This document shows, piece by piece, positions 1 to 12,183 of a DNA stretch of 64,000 nucleotides. The position numbers and the translations under genes were made by a program. How positions within the stretch are numbered: the stretch's first letter is position 1; each line of letters begins with the position of its first letter. This DNA is from Nemania diffusa (lineage: Eukaryota > Ascomycota > Sordariomycetes > Xylariales > Xylariaceae). Location of the stretch: contig JBBPUQ010000003.1 in the NCBI GenBank assembly GCA_038501195.1, positions 248,001 to 312,000 on the forward strand, read 5' to 3'. The notes under the pieces are model-generated. The model was not told where the DNA came from. It saw only the letters and a list, made by a program, of their open reading frames with translations, and ran no database searches.

Positions 1-2400
1 ATATACTGTGCTAGTGTAAGGATAGCTATATGCGTAGATATGAGAGATATATTGGATGTTCTTATGACTATTTGGTACATAGCAAACTTGGCCGCTGACG
101 CCGTGCCGGGAAATATTATATCTACGTACCTACTAGAATATTGTACCTAGGTCTGGGTAGGTAATCGGTAGCAGGCATTAAGAATCGCAAATTTGCTATG
201 TACTGTACTTATAATTGGAAGGTAGTAAAAGCTAACGCTTACTTGTAGATTCCTGGTAACATAACACCGATCCCGATATCCCGTTCTAGGAACTCCTGTG
301 ACGACTGTAGACCCTGTATGGTGCTGCATATGCGTACATTGTACGAACCTGCGGTGACGACTGGCAGTACGACTCAAGATCTGCCAACGAGCCTCTCCTG
401 ACTGGCTAGTCGACGCCGAACGACACATATGAGCCCACAATCGAAAGCTCACGGCCCATTGTTTCCACTGCCTGGTGGATGTGTTTACTGGTGTTTTACT
501 GCGTCTAGCTCGCTGCGCTAGGGGAGAATTTTGGGCTTGGCCTGCCCGGTTTCCGCTGCCTAGCGTGGTGATCTTTTGGCGAGTGGAGCCTGAAAATGGA
601 AATATTTCTCACCCCCCGCATGTCGACAGCGGCGGCGCGTGTAAGTGGTAGGATTACCTACAGAATACCTCTTACCTGCCTACCAACCTGCCTACATACA
701 CTAGGTACGCATACTTCTTGCCTGAAGATGCCTATATACTACCTAGGAACGCTCTAGTAGGTAGGCAGGTGGCGCTTTAAAAAACCACTTATACGCACAC
801 AATACACCTTCTTTTCCCCGAACATGCACCTTCGTTTACTATTGCCTACGACGGTTACACAAGACCAAGGCCGCCTCCAGGTAGGCTAGCTATATATACT
901 ATTGAATTCTAGAAGACAGACCGAAACAGCACAGTGGGAGAACAAACGGTGTGCAGCCAGGATCCGGGAGTTTATGTAGAAGAACAGTACATACGTACAG
1001 CGTAGAAGGACGACGACAGACAGGGTCGAGTAGGTAGTTAAAACCAAACGATCCGACAAGATCTGGCATCGCCTTTCAACCGGCCTTCATTAGCGGCGAA
1101 TTGCGTGCCTCGTTTCTCTCATTAATGAGGGGCAACATTGAGCAAGGTTGTGTGTGTAAGTACGCATACATAGGAAAAGTACTTCGGCGGTACAGCGAAC
1201 GAAAACGGAGCGAGGAGGGGAGTCGACCGCCGAGTACCGTAGTACGTAATGAACTGTATGTCGGCTACCTTGGCCCTGGCGGCTTCTTGCTGCTGAACAT
1301 ACTTGTACGTATTCTGTATAGTGCCTACCTACCGTACAGATGCCGTACAGATGTAGGTATTTTGTACTTGCATGCCTCTCATTCTGCACACTAGTAGATT
1401 CTACCTACTGCGCACATACCTGCTACCTACTGTACCTACTCAAACGGCAAGCCACCTGGGCGGGCACGGAGGAGACGAGACGAGCTAACGAGCTACCTAA
1501 TGAGCATCGACGCAACGGGCAAAGGTCGCCTTGTCCACGTCCACATCCACATCACATCCACCTATGCGTACCCATCCACATATACATCCACACATACCAT
1601 CCACGTCCACGACCGGCTGGCGGGCTGGCTCTCTGTCTGGCTGGTGGTATATTTCAATTACATAAAACCTTGCTGCGCATTTCCTCTGCTCTCCTTCACC
1701 CAAACTTGACATTGCCAGTCCCCCCCTCTCTTATCACTTGTCTCTCGACACCGTCCTGCCCATTGAAGTTTGGAGAGATACCTACGGCACTATACGCTGG
1801 ATCGCCCTTATCTCTGCCACCCCTCCGAGAGCACTTGTGTTTCCCTCTGTGCTTGCGAGCCTCTTACATAACATAGCCCACGCTACTGGATCCCGGTTCC
1901 CCAGATTATGTAGTGTGTTAGCGTTGTTGCTGATGCACCCGCGCGCTTCACCTACCGCTACCAAACGACTGTTTGCTGCCATCTGCTGCCTACCTACGTA
2001 CATACATACATGCCACATACCTTTGCCTACAGCTCACTTGGCCTGTTTCCCCTAAACCCCGATATTGAAGCCCACTATTGCCCGCATCCTTATATCTTGT
2101 CCTTAGTCTTGTATGTGTGGACGTCACAACTGCCCAGATAGCTACACACATACGTACACATACGTATATACAACGCTTGTATATACGCATTTGGGGGGCA
2201 GGTGGACGAACTATACCACGTCAGGATCCGCCGTACCACCGGCACTTGTTACCTGTTTCAAGAGAGGCCAGGCAGCAGGTGTCCGCCTAGCTTGCTGCGT
2301 TGGTTGCTACATCGACTCGAGTGTCGACGCAGCTGTATAACTCTTCCCCACTGAGAGGCGTTTGCTGCTAAATCGGCAATCGTCTCCTACCGCCATTGCA
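1..2400. other. Intergenic region, no supported gene
   Basis: Short overlapping open frames on both strands lack codon bias, splice structure or recognisable motifs. The DNA is scattered with TACCTA/TAGGTA words. The last few hundred bases before position 2401 are probably promoter and 5' untranslated region of the bZIP gene, and include a C/T-rich stretch near 1680-1860. Nothing else can be supported. Confidence 0.6.
1538..1612. repeat. CCACAT/CCATCC microsatellite-like tract
   Basis: An imperfect short tandem array of CCACAT, CCACGT and CCATCC words runs through this stretch. It explains the spurious open frames here on both strands. No function is inferred. Confidence 0.6.
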
Positions 2401-3887
2401 ATGTCAGACAAGATGTCCATTGACAAGGAAGAACACTGTCAAGAAAATTCGGAAGAGTCCGTGGCTTCAAGTCCCGAGAATGGCGCAGAGCCTACACCCG
2501 CTCCGCAAGACGCCCAACCTGTGAAGCGGAAGGGTGGTCGAAAGCCTGTAGGTGAATTTCTATTAAATCACGAAAAGAGCGAAGGCCTAACTTATGCCAA
2601 TTATTTTTGTATGATTGCGCGGGTGACAAAGTAGTTTGGGCAGATACATATTCGGAACAAAACATATGGGACTAGTTTGTGATATCGCTAACACAAGGGG
2701 AAAGATATATGCCACCTCTGAAGAACGCAAGCAAAGGAACCGTCAAGCTCAAGCCGCCTTTAGGGAGAGGCGCACCGAATATATCAAGCAGCTTGAAGAT
2801 ACTATTAGGGTTCATGAATCGAACCTGACGAACTTACAAACGGCCCACCGCAACGCTGCAGAAGAGTGTTTGATGCTGAGATACAAGAATTCTCTCCTAG
2901 AACGCATCCTTCTCGAGAAGGGTACGGCACTGCACTCGCTAAGCTAACCTTGAGCCACTGACTAACAATTGGAACAGGCATTGATGTCCAAGCTGAGCTT
3001 CAGGCTAAAACTGGGAGCCCCAATCTCGGTCCAACCCACATGCCTCAGAACATGATGCAACCCCCGCCTATTCAGCGGGCCATTCTCAATAGACACCATA
3101 ACTCACGTAGGCCAGCATCGAGCATAGCGCCGAAGCTTGAGCCTGGAGTCACCTCGGTGCCAGCTCAGCTTAACATACAACCATCGGTAGCTTCACCAAA
3201 GACGCGGCCAACACCTCCCTCCCACGCCGCTTCACCAACTAACCCAACACCACCATACAGTGGCCACATGGCAACAGCTTCGCCAACCGCTGCAACTTCA
3301 GACCAGGGGAATATTCGGGCAGTAATGCCTCCACCCATGAAGCAGCCCATGCCACCAATAGCTGGCATATTACCTGGTCCTCGTCAACAACTAATGCAGC
3401 AGCAGCAGCAACAGCAACAGCAACATATTCACCACCAACATCACCAGGCTACATCTGGACCTCGACCACCATCCATTTATCCGACTTCGTCGTTCCAAAG
3501 CCATTTCCAGCAGCTCGGCAAGTTGGCCCGTTTTTTTGTTAGCATGGAACTTTGTCGTCCTAGGGTTAACTCGTGAGTACAGAACAGGAGTACGACGCCA
3601 CAACCGATATAATGGACGAAGCCGATACAGAGACGCCGCCTCAAAATCCATACGCCTCTGGTTATTCGGCTCTACCTCCACCCAACATTCCTATGCACCA
3701 ACCGACGGGTGCCCCATCTGGACAGCCGCCAACGAACTCTCAAGATCATGCCGGGCAGACCCAGGGTCAGAACTATCCGAGCATGACTCAACTCCTCGAC
3801 CCTGCGTTGGACTGGGACCCGTTTGGCCTAAGCGCATCTATGGCCTTTCCGACCCAGTTTTCTTTCGATACGAGCAACATGAGGTGA
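2401..3887 (+). CDS. kapC: bZIP transcription factor, KapC-like
   Basis: Model: exons 2401-2547, 2705-2921, 2978-3529 and 3583-3887; 406 aa. A lysine/arginine stretch (KRKGGRKP) at the end of exon 1 joins a bZIP basic region (NRQAQAAFRERR) and leucine zipper in exon 2. This arrangement, followed by GIDVQAEL after the second intron, matches the KapC family of fungal bZIP factors. Such proteins bind DNA as dimers in the nucleus. The rest is proline/serine-rich with a glutamine/histidine run (about 3397-3455), followed by a short conserved-looking C-terminus (QEYDATTDIMDEAD). The ATG at 2401 was chosen because it is the first in frame after the presumed leader; a second ATG at 2413 is possible. 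The last intron has a weak donor (GTTTTT) but restores frame and has a TTAAC branch site, so that junction is the least certain part. Target genes are not evident. Confidence 0.88.
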
Positions 3888-5010
3888 TACAGCCTAGATA
3901 GCTGCAAATAAATCGAACGTTAAGCGATAGGAGTATGGTTGGAATTCGGTTCCGATTCGGCGCGAGGAGACGAGTGCTCCCTAGTTTACGCCAAGACTAT
4001 GATTGATTGGGTGGCTAGTGGGGAATTATTCGAGTGCGAAGCAGGAAAGAATATAGAAACAGGTAGGGGAACGACACCAATTTTTCGAAACTCACCATGG
4101 GAAGGCAAGTGGTGAGATATTGATACCCACGGTGGGCGGTCAGGCTAGATCGTCCACCTCTATTATCTACGTTTTAAGCTCAGGCAGCAGCATCGGGGCG
4201 TTCCGGATAGGGTATACCAGAGAACAGGTTTCACTATTCGATATGATGACGCGACCCATCGACCGGTTAACTAACCCGACCTTTCACTTCGTTTCGCGGG
4301 CTAGGTCGGGTAGAGTTCTATGATACAATTTATCTCTAGACTGGACGAATTGTGAACGGCATCGATGCGAAATTTTATGGCTAGGAACAAGCAGGAAGGG
4401 AAAAAAGAATTAGCCATCACATAAAAGGAGTTTTTGGACGAATCCGAAAAGTTTACGATTTATTTATTTTCCCCCATGTTGCACCAACAAGCAACGGGGC
4501 ACAAGCGCCAGCAAGAGCAAGAGCAAAGCTGTTTGCGTACTATTCACGCTATCTACCAACGATACGACAGCGTTCGGCTGTGTGTTTGTTCATTCCTGTT
4601 CATATTGTCGATTTACTTATTTACGAAGAAAAGAATACCTACATATTGTTTTGGGGGCAGGCATATCTCTCTATTTGTTTCTCGTATTGTAGGTGTTGGT
4701 CTGAATACTATTATGTCAGAAAGAAATTTGGATGGGTGTGATTTTGCTGGTATGGTCTGTCTTCTCGTTTTTATTTTACTCTGCTGGTGGGCTTTCTTCC
4801 CACATTTTCTCTTTCCTCTTTTCTTTCTTTCTTTTCTTATGTTCCCCCCCCTGTGCTGCTGGGTTGTTGATTGCTATAGCACGGCGTATTTTCTTGTCTC
4901 TACTGTTATACTTGAGGTAGGGCTGTGACTGTTATGGTTATGAAATGAGATCGGGCGGGTGTCTAATGGGGGGGGAATAGGGTTCAGGTTTCTAGATGAC
5001 GCCTAGAGGG
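3888..5010. other. Intergenic, no supported gene
   Basis: This holds 3' untranslated sequence of the bZIP gene followed by noncoding DNA, with pyrimidine-rich stretches around 4790-4860. The open frames here are hydrophobic by base composition and have no family features. Confidence 0.55.
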
Positions 5011-5864
5011 TAAGATAACCACCCCCCTCACGGGCCACCCCCTCGCGGGCCACTTTGGGTTAGGCTTAGCGTATAAAATCGAATAAAATAGTAAAAAAGA
5101 TGGGACTAGCGCTACAATAAGTAACAGTAATTTATATTTAAAAAAGAAAATAAGAAAAAATAAAATATGTAATATAATTATTTATTATAATATATTTAAA
5201 AAGTAGTATAGTTTTTTCAAAAAACGCTAGTTTTAAAAACTAGTTCAAAAACGGCTATTTACAGTATTTTAGCCCCACATTTAAAATATAAGCTTATAAA
5301 TAGCTATTATATTTTATTTAATTTTTGTTTTATTTATTATAGTTTTATTATAGTTATTATTTAAATATAAGCTGTAAATCCATTGATATTTTTAGTACTT
5401 TCAGTATTTATTTTATGTGTAAAAATTTGAAATTTTTGTCTCACCTGTTTTTACTATATTTTTACATATAAAATAAATACCGAAAAAAACGGTAAATTTA
5501 TAGCATATATTTAAATAATAACTATAATAAAAATATAATAAATAAAACAAAAATTAAATAAAATATAATAGCTATTTATAAGCTTATATTTTAAATGTGG
5601 GGCTAAAATACTGTAAATAGCCGTTTTTGAACTAGTTTTTAAAACTAGCGTTTTTTGAAAAAACTATACTACTTTTTAAATATATTATAATAAATAATTA
5701 TATTACATATTTTATTTTTTCTTATTTTCTTCTTTAAATATAAATTACTGTTACTTATTGTAGCGCTAGTCCCATCTTTTTTACTATTTTATTCGATTTT
5801 ATACGCTAAGCCTAACCCAAAGTGGCCCGCGAGGGGGTGGCCCGTGAGGGGGGTGGTTATCTTA
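5011..5864. mobile_element. Foldback / MITE-like element, near-perfect 850-bp palindrome
   Basis: The left arm begins TAAGATAACCACCCCCCTCA and the right arm ends with its reverse complement. Arms of about 410 bp can be followed inward with only a few mismatches (for example near 5145 versus 5730), to a loop of about 30 bp around 5430-5455. The interior is extremely AT-rich while the outer ~50 bp of each arm are GC-rich. No open frame for a transposase is present, so it would be non-autonomous. The outermost TA dinucleotides fit a TA target-site duplication as in Tc1/mariner-type elements, but they are part of the palindrome and so cannot prove it. Confidence 0.85.
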
Positions 5865-8800
5865 TTTGTTACCTATAGGCTATTACACTGTATATAAGGA
5901 GTGGTATGATGATGGAGGGAAGGGACTAGCTGGTGTGATATTGTTACATACCGTACCTTACCTATCTAGCTTACCTACTTACTTTACATATAGTACGAAT
6001 AGTAGAATTAGTTTCGATCACGTGGAGTGTGCCAATGACCTATACCAACTCATTCTCGTACATGATATAAAGCTTGAGATTGCCTAGCTACTCAGAGGCG
6101 GCCATCCTTTTGTTTAATACTGTAGATAGTGAAATAAGTACGAGAACGGACGTTGTGCCATTAGACTACCTCCTTAGCGTATAGTATGTAAATTAAGGTA
6201 CCTAAACTACCTACCGCTTCATCTACCTAACTCAGACACTAGGCCAATATCGTGAATGGATATGGAATACGCCAAGGCAACTTGCGGCTATCCATGGCCT
6301 CGCGAGACAAACTACGCTCCATCCAGTGGGAGACGGGGCAATACGTGCATGAGTTAGCGCACACCTACACTAGCCTGCCCAGTCTCCCTAGTACTAAAAC
6401 TACTGTAGATAGATACACGAGGTGGATGGGTTTGGACCGAAAACGACCTAGCCTCGAGGAAAGCCCTCAGATCCCGCCCAGAGCCCGAGTACCGGGGTCG
6501 TTGGCGCGGTTCGTTTCTGCGTTCGCCCTGCTTAGGCGCTGGGCTAGCTGCGGTAGCCTTTCTGGCGTCGTTCTAGCGTGGGCGTTGGACCTCGTTCGCG
6601 GTCCGAAGTCGGGGGGTTGTTTGAGGTTGGTGGGAAAGGTCGGCATGGGGGTTTGGTTTGGGGGTGGTGGTATGTTGTGTGGCGTTTGTTTGTTTGTTTG
6701 TTTGGGTTGGTTTTGTTATTGTTGTTCAATAAGGATTGTGACAGCCATGGCTATGTTGATAATATTGATGATATTGATATATAGTAGTAAGTATTGAAGT
6801 ATATAAATGTAGCTGTGACTCCTCCAATGCATACAAGGCTCTCGTGGCTGTCGTAAACGCAGATGTAAGGATGGAAAACAGGGGGGTTATTTACACTGGA
6901 GTCGAGATAGATACTACCTAGGTAGATGGGGGTAACGGTATACAAAAGTCTGTTGCACTCACCTTTGCATTGGAGGATAATCATAATGTTTATGGTGGTA
7001 TTCTGTATGCGCCATCTATCCATCATTGATCTTGCCTAAACTCACCTGCCTACCTTGATTCTCCATGGTGCTGTTGGATGCTGGGTGCTGGGTGCTGGGC
7101 AATAGGTGGTATGTAGTAAGTCTGCCGTGATCCGGTAGGCAGCCGCCAACCTTCAACCGGCGTAGCTTATGATTTATAGCTTACGGCTGACCTACCTGGA
7201 CAGACCTACCGACTTACGCATACGCATGCCTATTGTACGTGCGTATGTAGTGCAGTCCCTGGATTCGCTTCGCTTCGGTCTGGTATAGTTACCCTGAGGA
7301 TATGTTGTAATACTGTGTACCCCTCACCCCTCCTCCTCGCTACCTGGAGCTATACGTTTCCTTAGTTTCGGATACCGTTACTCGCTGCTCACCTTAGTGT
7401 TAGGTAGGTAGGGGCGAGCCAAAGGTGTAGTAGATGTAGATAGATGGTCACGCGCTCTGCTTTTTTTCTCGCCTCCGTCGTCCAATCTTATGCTGGGTAG
7501 AAAAGAAAAATGATAGGTATGCGACGTAATGCGGTAATGTGATCTGATGTGCGAGAGGTGTTCTGCGTTGTCCTTGGTGGTCTGTCTCGTGATGCACTCT
7601 CCTCGTTGACGTGGTTTCGTCGTAGCTGGTGATCCGAATCTGCGCGTTTAATTATGGGCGCGCGTTGTCCCGTCCTCGAATTGGCCCTCCGCGGTTCTTC
7701 TCCTCCTCCCCCCTCTTTCTGTTTCTCATTTCCCAATTGAGTGCGAGCTCCCGATTCACGATTCTCGTGGGTCCGTCCAATAAATGCGCGCGGCGGGAGA
7801 CGTAGAAAAAAAAGAGGAAATTAGGTGAGTGTTAGAGGCGCGTGGAATGACTAGCTAGCGCAGCGCATGCGAATTGCCTCCACTAACTGCCACACGTACC
7901 CGGCGTACAGTGAGTACAGTGAGCAATGGCTAATGCCTGTGGCCGTAGCGTATAGCGTAGCGTGGTGTAGTGCTGTAGGGTCAGTGTTTGTAAGTTGGTA
8001 GTCAGACGGGGAAAAAAGGTGGACTCGGTTACGGTGCCAGTGGGAAAAGGGGAGTTACTCGTCTATTCTTCGGTCCTGTTGGAATAATAATAGGCGACCT
8101 TTTTGATGCCGGTTACAGTTCCGAGGAAGGGGTAGACAGTAGGTAGACTAGGGGCGTGAACCAATCTATTTTCTCGCATCTCCTCGGGGCGAATGTTTTT
8201 AAAAAAGTAAAAAACCGTTTGCATGGGGTTAAAACGAAAACACCGTTTTCTCCACCATGTCGCCGGGTTTCATGTCACCTTATTTCGTGCCTCCTCCTTT
8301 TTCCCTTTCTCTCTCTCTCGCTTCTCATTCCCCGTTGGTACCCCGTCCCCTATCCTTGGTCCTTGGTCCTGCAGTCGTGGTTGGTAGTTACCTGCTCAAT
8401 CGAGATGGTCCGCATTCGGGGAGAGCATGACGAGATCGGGCTGGACTGGAGAACGCGGGTGGATGCGGGATCCCTTTTGACCAAGGCCACACCACATCAG
8501 ATCGGCGTCGGATCAGACCAGGCCAGACCAGACCAGACCAGATTGAACCAGAAAGACCATACAGGAAAGATCAGATCTACTGATTGGAGATCGATGAGCT
8601 TAGCTGGCTTCAGTGTTGAGACTTGTTTAATTGGTTGGTGAGTTCGAGTACCATCGTATAACCATCAATAAGTGTTTCCGACTTCCTAGATAAATAACCG
8701 TTATTCCCATAGTCCTTGCCGATACCCATGACACCGAGAAGCCAGTTGAAGGTCCGTGGATCGTAGGGGTTGTGTGCATGTAGGTAAGCTGATGTTAGAA

Positions 8801-11800
8801 GCTCTAACGTGCGTTACCTACATGCGTACTCAGTATGTATCTACTGTAAGTGCAGTGCGCGGGGTCCATTTCGGTGGTGTTGACCAGCGGGGTTCATGTA
8901 GTGTACATCTCATCGTACAGCGTACAAGGGTGTGCAGTACGGTCATGCTGTATTAGGTACCGTAAAGCAAAATCTTGGACAACGCTTGGAAGCTCTCAGG
9001 TGTTGTTGCGTATGATTCCATCCCACTAAGCATGGTGGTCCTGTGGCCTGGGATGCATTCTAGACCGACATCGTCAGGTGTCCGTCCATTTGGTCTTCTC
9101 GGTCTCATATGCACTCCACACCGTATTAACCTTTTCGTCTGTCGAAGTGGAAGTGCAAGTGGGAGTCTGATCACATGAGCCATCTTAACACGAGAGTTGG
9201 CCTCAGTTGTTTGGTTTGGCGCTGTTTAGGTGTGCTGGTGGACAGACGATGGTCATGTCTCCTTTGCTAGCGCTCCGGTCCTTTCACCGCCTGTTTGATT
9301 GATTGAAACTGCAAAACATGGACATGCCAAGCCTTGGTCTGCTACGTAGGTATCGTACAGCTGGAAAGGGTAGGTAGCGTTTGCTTGAATAGGTAGCGTT
9401 GACATGCCGCCTAAGAGGTATACCGTTTAGAGTCGACTATCATAGATGTGGAGGATAATTGAGTCTTGGGACCATCTCACTTGGGACTGGACAAGGCTCC
9501 CTCACTCCAGGATAGTAGGAGAGCATAGAGAGATATACTGATAGAAAGAATAAGTACGTCTCATCCCATAGCCAAGCACTAGCTTCTAGCTCGCAGGATA
9601 GGGCGTATGTGGTAAGAAAAATAAAAGATGTTCCTGGACTGTTTTTTTCGACAGGTCAACTCTTTCATTCATTCGTTCCTGGGACAAGGAGAGTCGCAAC
9701 TGGCCAGGGAAATAGTCAGACTTTTGGGAGATGGTGTAGATATTTCCGGATCGAAGAAAGATTTGTTATCTTCGCAAGACGGCCAGAGAATCGAGACTGC
9801 AGGCTGGCTAGTATTTGTACCCGGGCGTCCTTATCTCTGGCTCCTCCATGGTGGCATGGTCCCCCGACTGCCTGCTAACATTGCTCATTAGGTGATCAGA
9901 GATAAGCCAATACTCATTATCAACAAAAATCAAATCGAAATGCCTCGGTGCCAGCAGGACGTCACACCACCCCACGGTTTTGGGCAATCGATTACCTACT
10001 CTGTATGTGGCAGGTATCCGTACTCTTCTTTTTTTCTTGTCTCCTGCGTCTCTCTAGTGGTGTTTTATGTGGCATGGGAGCTATGTAAGTCTATGCGTAC
10101 TTACATAATGTGTGATAAGAACCTAGCTAATGCCCCTTGTCTATATAGGTACACCCATATATACTCAGTTACTCAGCGTATAAGTATATTCCAAGATACG
10201 TCACCGCCGTGATGGATATCACCTTGTGTACAGAGTACAGGGAGATAATGTTCATGACGGACGAATCGTGTCATCCCTGTGCTGGTGCTATCCCGCCGCT
10301 TGCATGGGATGATGCTATGCAAGTCATCAATGGTTCCTGCATGTCGGCCAGGAGCCGGATAAGAGATCCCCCCACAGAGTTTGAATGCCTCTGTCTACAT
10401 ACTCTGTATAAGTATTTGTACGTGAAGGTAATTAATCTATGGGGGAAATCTCCCAGACGTCTTCAGTGCCTACCGAAAACAATAATCTAGATACACGGTA
10501 GCTTCTCTACATATATTCTCTTGATTGCAGCAGACCTTTTTGGACGACTAACGCATACACCTGCCTATTTCGTGCTTATCGTGGCTAGTGTAAGAGGTAT
10601 ACTCGACGACTACCTAGCGAGCCTATCTTCGTGCATCTCCTCATCGGCATGTCCAATTTCACCTAATTCGAGTGTCATAGAAATATGTCAATATTGTTTC
10701 AATGTTGATCAGGGAATATCCTTCCATCTTTTACCATCTCATAGGGTGTTTGGGATAACAACCTACGTTACATGCATTGACCTGGATGCTATGGTATAGC
10801 CGTATAAGTGGGTAGCTGATGAGCTCTGTTCTCATCGAGTTGGTATAAATACTATGTGTCTGTCTCTTCGATTCAAGTAGGTAATAAGAATGAAATGGGG
10901 AAACCAGCTGTCATCGGATAGCTAGCTGTATGACTCAGCATACTTATATGTAGCTAGGTTAACATGGTGAGCTTGACATGACATCATGACTGAAAGGTAC
11001 CGCTACACAGTTAGCTGGCTCCGTGGCAGGCCTGTGACGGTTGGTTTGGTTAAGAATAAAACTGTTATCTAGGACCTTCGTAACTTAATTCCATCTCAAG
11101 GTTATTGGTGAGTGTCAAGCAGAGTGCCGAGAAGGTGCTGACTCGATGGAGCTACATTTTGAGTGCAGCTCAGGCATCACAGATTGCATAGTTCTATAAT
11201 CTGTAGGTATGATCTAACATGTATGCATATATTCGATGTATATCATCATTGAACTTTGTCATAGCAGCTGGAGATATCAGCTTATAAACTAAACGAAGAG
11301 GTGAATAGTGGATTATAGATGAGCCGATACGGCCTAGGTAGATAAAGATAAGGTGGCAGTAAAAGCTATATGTAGGCGAGCTCTGGTTTATATAGAATAG
11401 GTACATATAAGTATAAGTAAGTGGACTAGGTAGATTAAGTGATATTAGAATTTCCGAGGTGCGAGCCCTATGTGACCCTATCTCCAGAGCTTATCAAGTA
11501 CTGCCCCACCAGAGGTTGATGAGTCAGCAGCGCACTAACTATCAAGCTCTGAAAAATTGCCAGTGGGCAAATCAAAACCCCACCAAGCTTGGCCTTCGCG
11601 TAACACAGCTACCTCCTCCTCTACCACCTAAATAGCCTATAGGTGCCTTAGTAGGTAGGGTTAGGTAGACAGGTAGGCACCTAATTCTGTAGCGTAGGTA
11701 GGGTGACAGCAGATCTCGGCACTGCTAAAACATTTTCCGATTCCGCCTAAGCGACTTCTGCAGGTGGTGCGGGCTTGCTAGCACTGAGCACTGAGCACTG

Positions 11801-12183
11801 GAGGGAAGCAAGCAGAAGGTTCGTGCGCAAAACTGGCGAAACTAGCAAAAAAAAAGGTGGGAAGCTAGAGCAAACTCTCACACAGGCGCACCGCACACAA
11901 CCTGCCTACGCATTACACTTTCTGTACCCACGAGCCCACCCACGCACTTCCTTGCCTTGAACAACAACACACGTACGTACCAGTCCAGTCCACCACCCGA
12001 GGCGCAGGACGAACACCTCCCCTCCTTAACGCCTATCTCTTTTTTTGTTTTTTTTTTCTTCCTGTGGGATATGACCGAGTAGGCCGTATCCTCTCCTCAT
12101 CCCAACTCTGCATCGCCCAACGCCAGCTCGATTGAGGTCCATACAGCTACGCCTTGCTGAAAGGCGAATAAATTGGCGACATC
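5865..12183. other. 6.3-kb stretch without a supported gene
   Basis: Open frames are short, overlap on opposite strands and show no domain, signal peptide or splice-joined continuity. TACCTA-type words are frequent, and a short CCAGA tandem repeat occurs near 8515-8545. The terminal part (about 11,900-12,183) is pyrimidine-rich and looks like the promoter and leader of the Stm1-like gene, with CACACGTACGTACCAGTCCA near 11,970. An unrecognised noncoding transcript is possible but not shown. Confidence 0.5.

Noticed and set aside
5011..5864. Foldback considered as a convergent pair of terminators or an rRNA/ncRNA structure
   Set aside because: Arm length, terminal TA and GC-rich ends with an AT-rich core fit a transposable foldback element much better.
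6252..6797. 181-aa plus-strand frame
   Set aside because: Glycine/valine-rich from GT-rich DNA; no domain and poor start context.
8156..8641. 161-aa plus-strand frame
   Set aside because: No motif, mixed low-complexity composition, contains a CCAGA microsatellite, no supporting splice structure.
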